Shown here one piece after another: positions 62,012 to 64,000 of a stretch of 64,000 nucleotides of DNA. The notes under the pieces are model-generated. The model saw only the letters and a program-made list of their open reading frames with translations. It did not search any database and had not been told where the DNA came from. The DNA lies in assembly GCA_963790525.1 (NCBI GenBank), contig CAWBOV010000002.1, positions 1,054,001 through 1,118,000 of the forward strand, in the 5' to 3' direction. Each line of letters begins with the position of its first letter. Positions within the stretch are counted from its first letter, which is position 1. The DNA is from CAWBOV01 sp963790525. Lineage in GTDB: Bacteria > Actinomycetota > Actinomycetes > Mycobacteriales > Jatrophihabitantaceae. The translations under genes and the position numbers were made by a program.

Positions 62012-63585
62012 TCAGTTGTCGGCGATGCCGATCAGGGTGAGCAGGTCGCCCTTGTCGAGCCCGCTCAGCACGGCGGTCGAGAGGTCCGCGTAGCTGCGTA
62101 GGGGGTCGATGTACCACTTGCCGCCCGTCTGGGTCGCCACGATTCCGATCTTGGGCAGTGCGGCGAACACGTGCGTCACAGCGGTCTGCTGCGCGGCCGT
62201 GAGGTGGAGGTACGGGGCGAATTGCTTGATCGCCTGGGCGGCGCAGAACTTCTGGCCGGCCCGGCTCGCGTCGACGGAGATGCAGTCACCGTCGACGGCC
62301 ACCGTGGCGGAGTCGCCTCCGGACGTGATGGTGATGCTTCGGCGCACCCGCACGCCCCCGCTGACCGACGCCGTGGTGAAGGAGACCTTGTCGACCGTGA
62401 AGTCGGGCGTCGAGGGGGTCGCTGCTCTTGACGATCAGCTCGCCGTACTCGTGCGCGGCAGCGAGTTCGTCGGGCGCCAGCAGGGAGATCACGCCCTTGA
62501 GGTCGGACTTCGAGGCGTCCGCGATACAGCGCCCGGACCGCCGCCTCGGCCGACGCCGCCCCGACGGCGGGGATGTCGTCGGCCGCAGTCGGATTGGCCA
62601 GGCCGGCGTCGTGGGTGAGGTTGTCGGCGATCGTGTACATCAGGCTCGGGTACCACTTGCCGCCCGACTTCACCGTCGCGATGCGCACCGGTCCGCCGTT
62701 GTCCTGGACGTCCTTGGCGATGTCGATCGTGTTGGTCGAGACGCCCGATGGAGGCGTGCCGTGGAAGGCGGCCTTGATGAAGGCCTGCGTGTACGGCACC
62801 TTGCTCGCATCCGCGCTGACGGTGATCGTCCCGCCGGTGAGCTTGACGATGCGCACGTGGTCGTTGACCACCTCGTCCTGGGGCTGGAAGGTCAACCCCG
62901 ACGTCGCCACGGTGACGCCGCCGATCTTGTTCGGGTCGGCGCTCGGGTCGAGGACCTGCAGCCGCTTGAGCTGAGCCACCTCGTCGGTGATCGGATCGCG
63001 CAGGCCGGGCCGCTCGGCCGGGGGCAGATGATCGAGGATGCCGAGCAGGTCGGACTTACCGAGGTCGGCGACGACGGACTTCACCGCAGACTGGGGAGTG
63101 GCCGCGCCGGCCGAGGAGTTCTTGTTGCCGATCGCGACGTAGGTCACCGCGGCGCCGGCGATCACCACGACGACGGCGGCCAGACCGGCGATCAGGGCGC
63201 TGCGCCGCCGCGTGACCGGTGGGGTCGCCTGGTGCTGCTGCCATTCCGGCTGCTGGCCGTAGTGGGGCTGGCCGTACTGGGGCTGGCCGTACTGGGGCTG
63301 GCCGTACTGCGGTGGCTGGTGCTCCGGCTGGCCGTACTGGGACGGCTGGTACTCCGGCTGGCCGTACTGGGACGGCTGGTACTCCGGCCGGCTGTAGTCG
63401 GGCGGCTGGTACTGCGGCGGTTGGGCCTGCGGCTCCGGGTACTGCGGCGGCGGGGCCTGCGGCGCCGGGTAGTGGGGCGCCGGGTACTGGGGCGCGGGCG
63501 GCTGCGGCCGGCCCGCGGGGTCGCTGCCCTGGGCGGCGCCGCCCCACGGGTCGTGCGGCGTGCTCGGGTCCTGCGGGTTGCTCAT
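62012..63585 (-). CDS. Proline/glutamine-rich membrane protein with two DUF-like repeats, two frameshifts
   Basis: The corrected protein has about 524 residues. A cytoplasmic N-terminus of about 135 residues is rich in P, Q and Y with tandem QYGQPEYQPS-like repeats. One transmembrane segment (SALIAGLAAVVVVIAGAAV) precedes two similar extracytoplasmic halves, each with a short helical part (KSVVADLGKSDLLGILDHL and the like) and a beta part ending SGGKWYPSLMYTIADN or TGGKWYIDPLRSYAD. The frame breaks near 62525 and 62420, and the corrected end is at 62012. Start ATG at 63583-63585 has GGAG six bases upstream. The layout recalls actinobacterial membrane proteins of unknown function. Confidence 0.72.
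63246..63390. repeat. Short tandem repeats coding a PQY-rich tail
   Basis: Units built on GGCTGGCCGTACTGG repeat five or more times. A 30-base unit is duplicated exactly at 63326-63355 and 63356-63385. On the minus strand they encode the QYGQP and YQPSQYGQPE repeats of the membrane protein. Copy number may vary by slippage. Confidence 0.8.
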
Positions 63586-63716
63586 GACGTCTCCGGTCGG
63601 GATCGGTGCCAGGGTAGCTGTGCCTGTGTCATCGGTGCTGATCAACGCGAGGGATGCCGTGCCTGCCGTGGGTCATTGAGTGTCGGGCCTGGACCGGGCG
63701 CGGACAAATCGGCGGG

Positions 63717-64000
63717 TCAGGCTCCGCGGTCACGCTGTACCCGGCCGGTGACGAGCCCGACCACGAACGCCACGACGGCCGCCACCGCTCCGGCCAGGGT
63801 GATCAGTGGGCCGGTGCGGTCGACGTGGACGCCGCCCAGGTCCGGGCCGCGCAGCGCCGCGATCGCGACCGATCCGGCGATCAGCATGCCGAGCAGCGCC
63901 AGCCAGCAGGCAACCGTCCGGATGCCGAGCAGGAACAGCGCCGCGGAGGCAGCGCAGAAGAGACCGAGGAAGGGCCATGCGTCGAGGAGCGCGCCCGGGG
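63717..64000 (-). CDS. Hypothetical membrane protein, C-terminal part (5' end outside window)
   Basis: The last 94 residues are visible and read into the window end. They contain three hydrophobic segments (FLGLFCAASAALFLLGI, ACWLALLGMLIAGSVAI and TLAGAVAAVVAFVVGLVTG) and end in a short basic tail RVQRDRGA. No family can be assigned from this fragment. Confidence 0.65.
   Translation of the reverse strand, partial: PGALLDAWPFLGLFCAASAALFLLGIRTVACWLALLGMLIAGSVAIAALRGPDLGGVHVDRTGPLITLAGAVAAVVAFVVGLVTGRVQRDRGA

Noticed and set aside
63246..63390. Tandem repeats as a CRISPR array
   Set aside because: The units are contiguous, lack spacers and encode an in-frame PQY-rich protein segment.

Overview
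The window is high-GC DNA with GTG starts, ATGA/GTGA gene overlaps and typical actinomycete gene families, so it most likely comes from the chromosome of an actinobacterium. It could be a draft or metagenome assembly, because many otherwise conserved genes carry single-base frameshifts. The ends are housekeeping: peptidyl-tRNA hydrolase (pth) at the left, and mfd, a SurA-like lipoprotein, mazG and surE at the right. In many actinobacteria pth and mfd are near neighbours; here about 53 kb lies between them. No tRNA, rRNA, CRISPR array, transposase or integrase was recognised, and no gene-free stretch exceeds 300 bases.

Layout. (1) 0-9.1 kb, minus strand: a zinc metallopeptidase and a three-gene operon of transglutaminase, permuted ATP-grasp/alpha-E fusion, and transglutaminase/DUF2126 protein. 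(2) 8.6-10.6 kb: a DNA alkylation repair operon (an Ada-AlkA fusion followed by ogt). (3) 10.7-15 kb: a secreted PQQ-type propeller protein and phosphoenolpyruvate carboxylase. (4) 15.2-32.7 kb: an exopolysaccharide region. It holds a priming sugar transferase, cysQ-cysD-cysN, a Wzx-like flippase, two GH26-like proteins, two sulfotransferases, a GT2, an APH-like kinase, a Wzy-like polymerase, a Wzz-like chain-length protein with a degenerate kinase domain, and a PAP2 protein. (5) 33-52 kb: five tandem paralogous secreted proteins built from beta-propeller, malectin-like, PKD and unassigned beta-rich C-terminal modules, followed by a GT4 glycosyltransferase. (6) 53.6-64 kb: mfd, a YjbR protein, a lipoprotein, mazG, a DinB protein, surE, an SMP-30 protein, an enoyl-CoA hydratase, a proline-rich membrane protein and a truncated membrane protein.

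How the parts fit. The central region reads as a locus for a sulfated, mannan-like or otherwise GH26-processed exopolysaccharide: CysDN makes APS, two sulfotransferases would use PAPS, and CysQ would remove the PAP by-product, all beside the Wzx/Wzy/Wzz-type export genes. No APS kinase (CysC) is visible. The five propeller proteins could be matrix or surface proteins that bind this glycan. All five start with GTG after a GGGGGA ribosome site, preceded by a short hairpin and a second G-run, which suggests a shared leader RNA and common control.

Caveat. Between about 12.4 and 21.1 kb, and at scattered points elsewhere (mainly in the paralogue array), reading frames are broken by single-base insertions, many of them duplicated bases, plus a few deletions. 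I treat these mostly as consensus errors and describe the genes as they would read after correction, with outer boundaries given.
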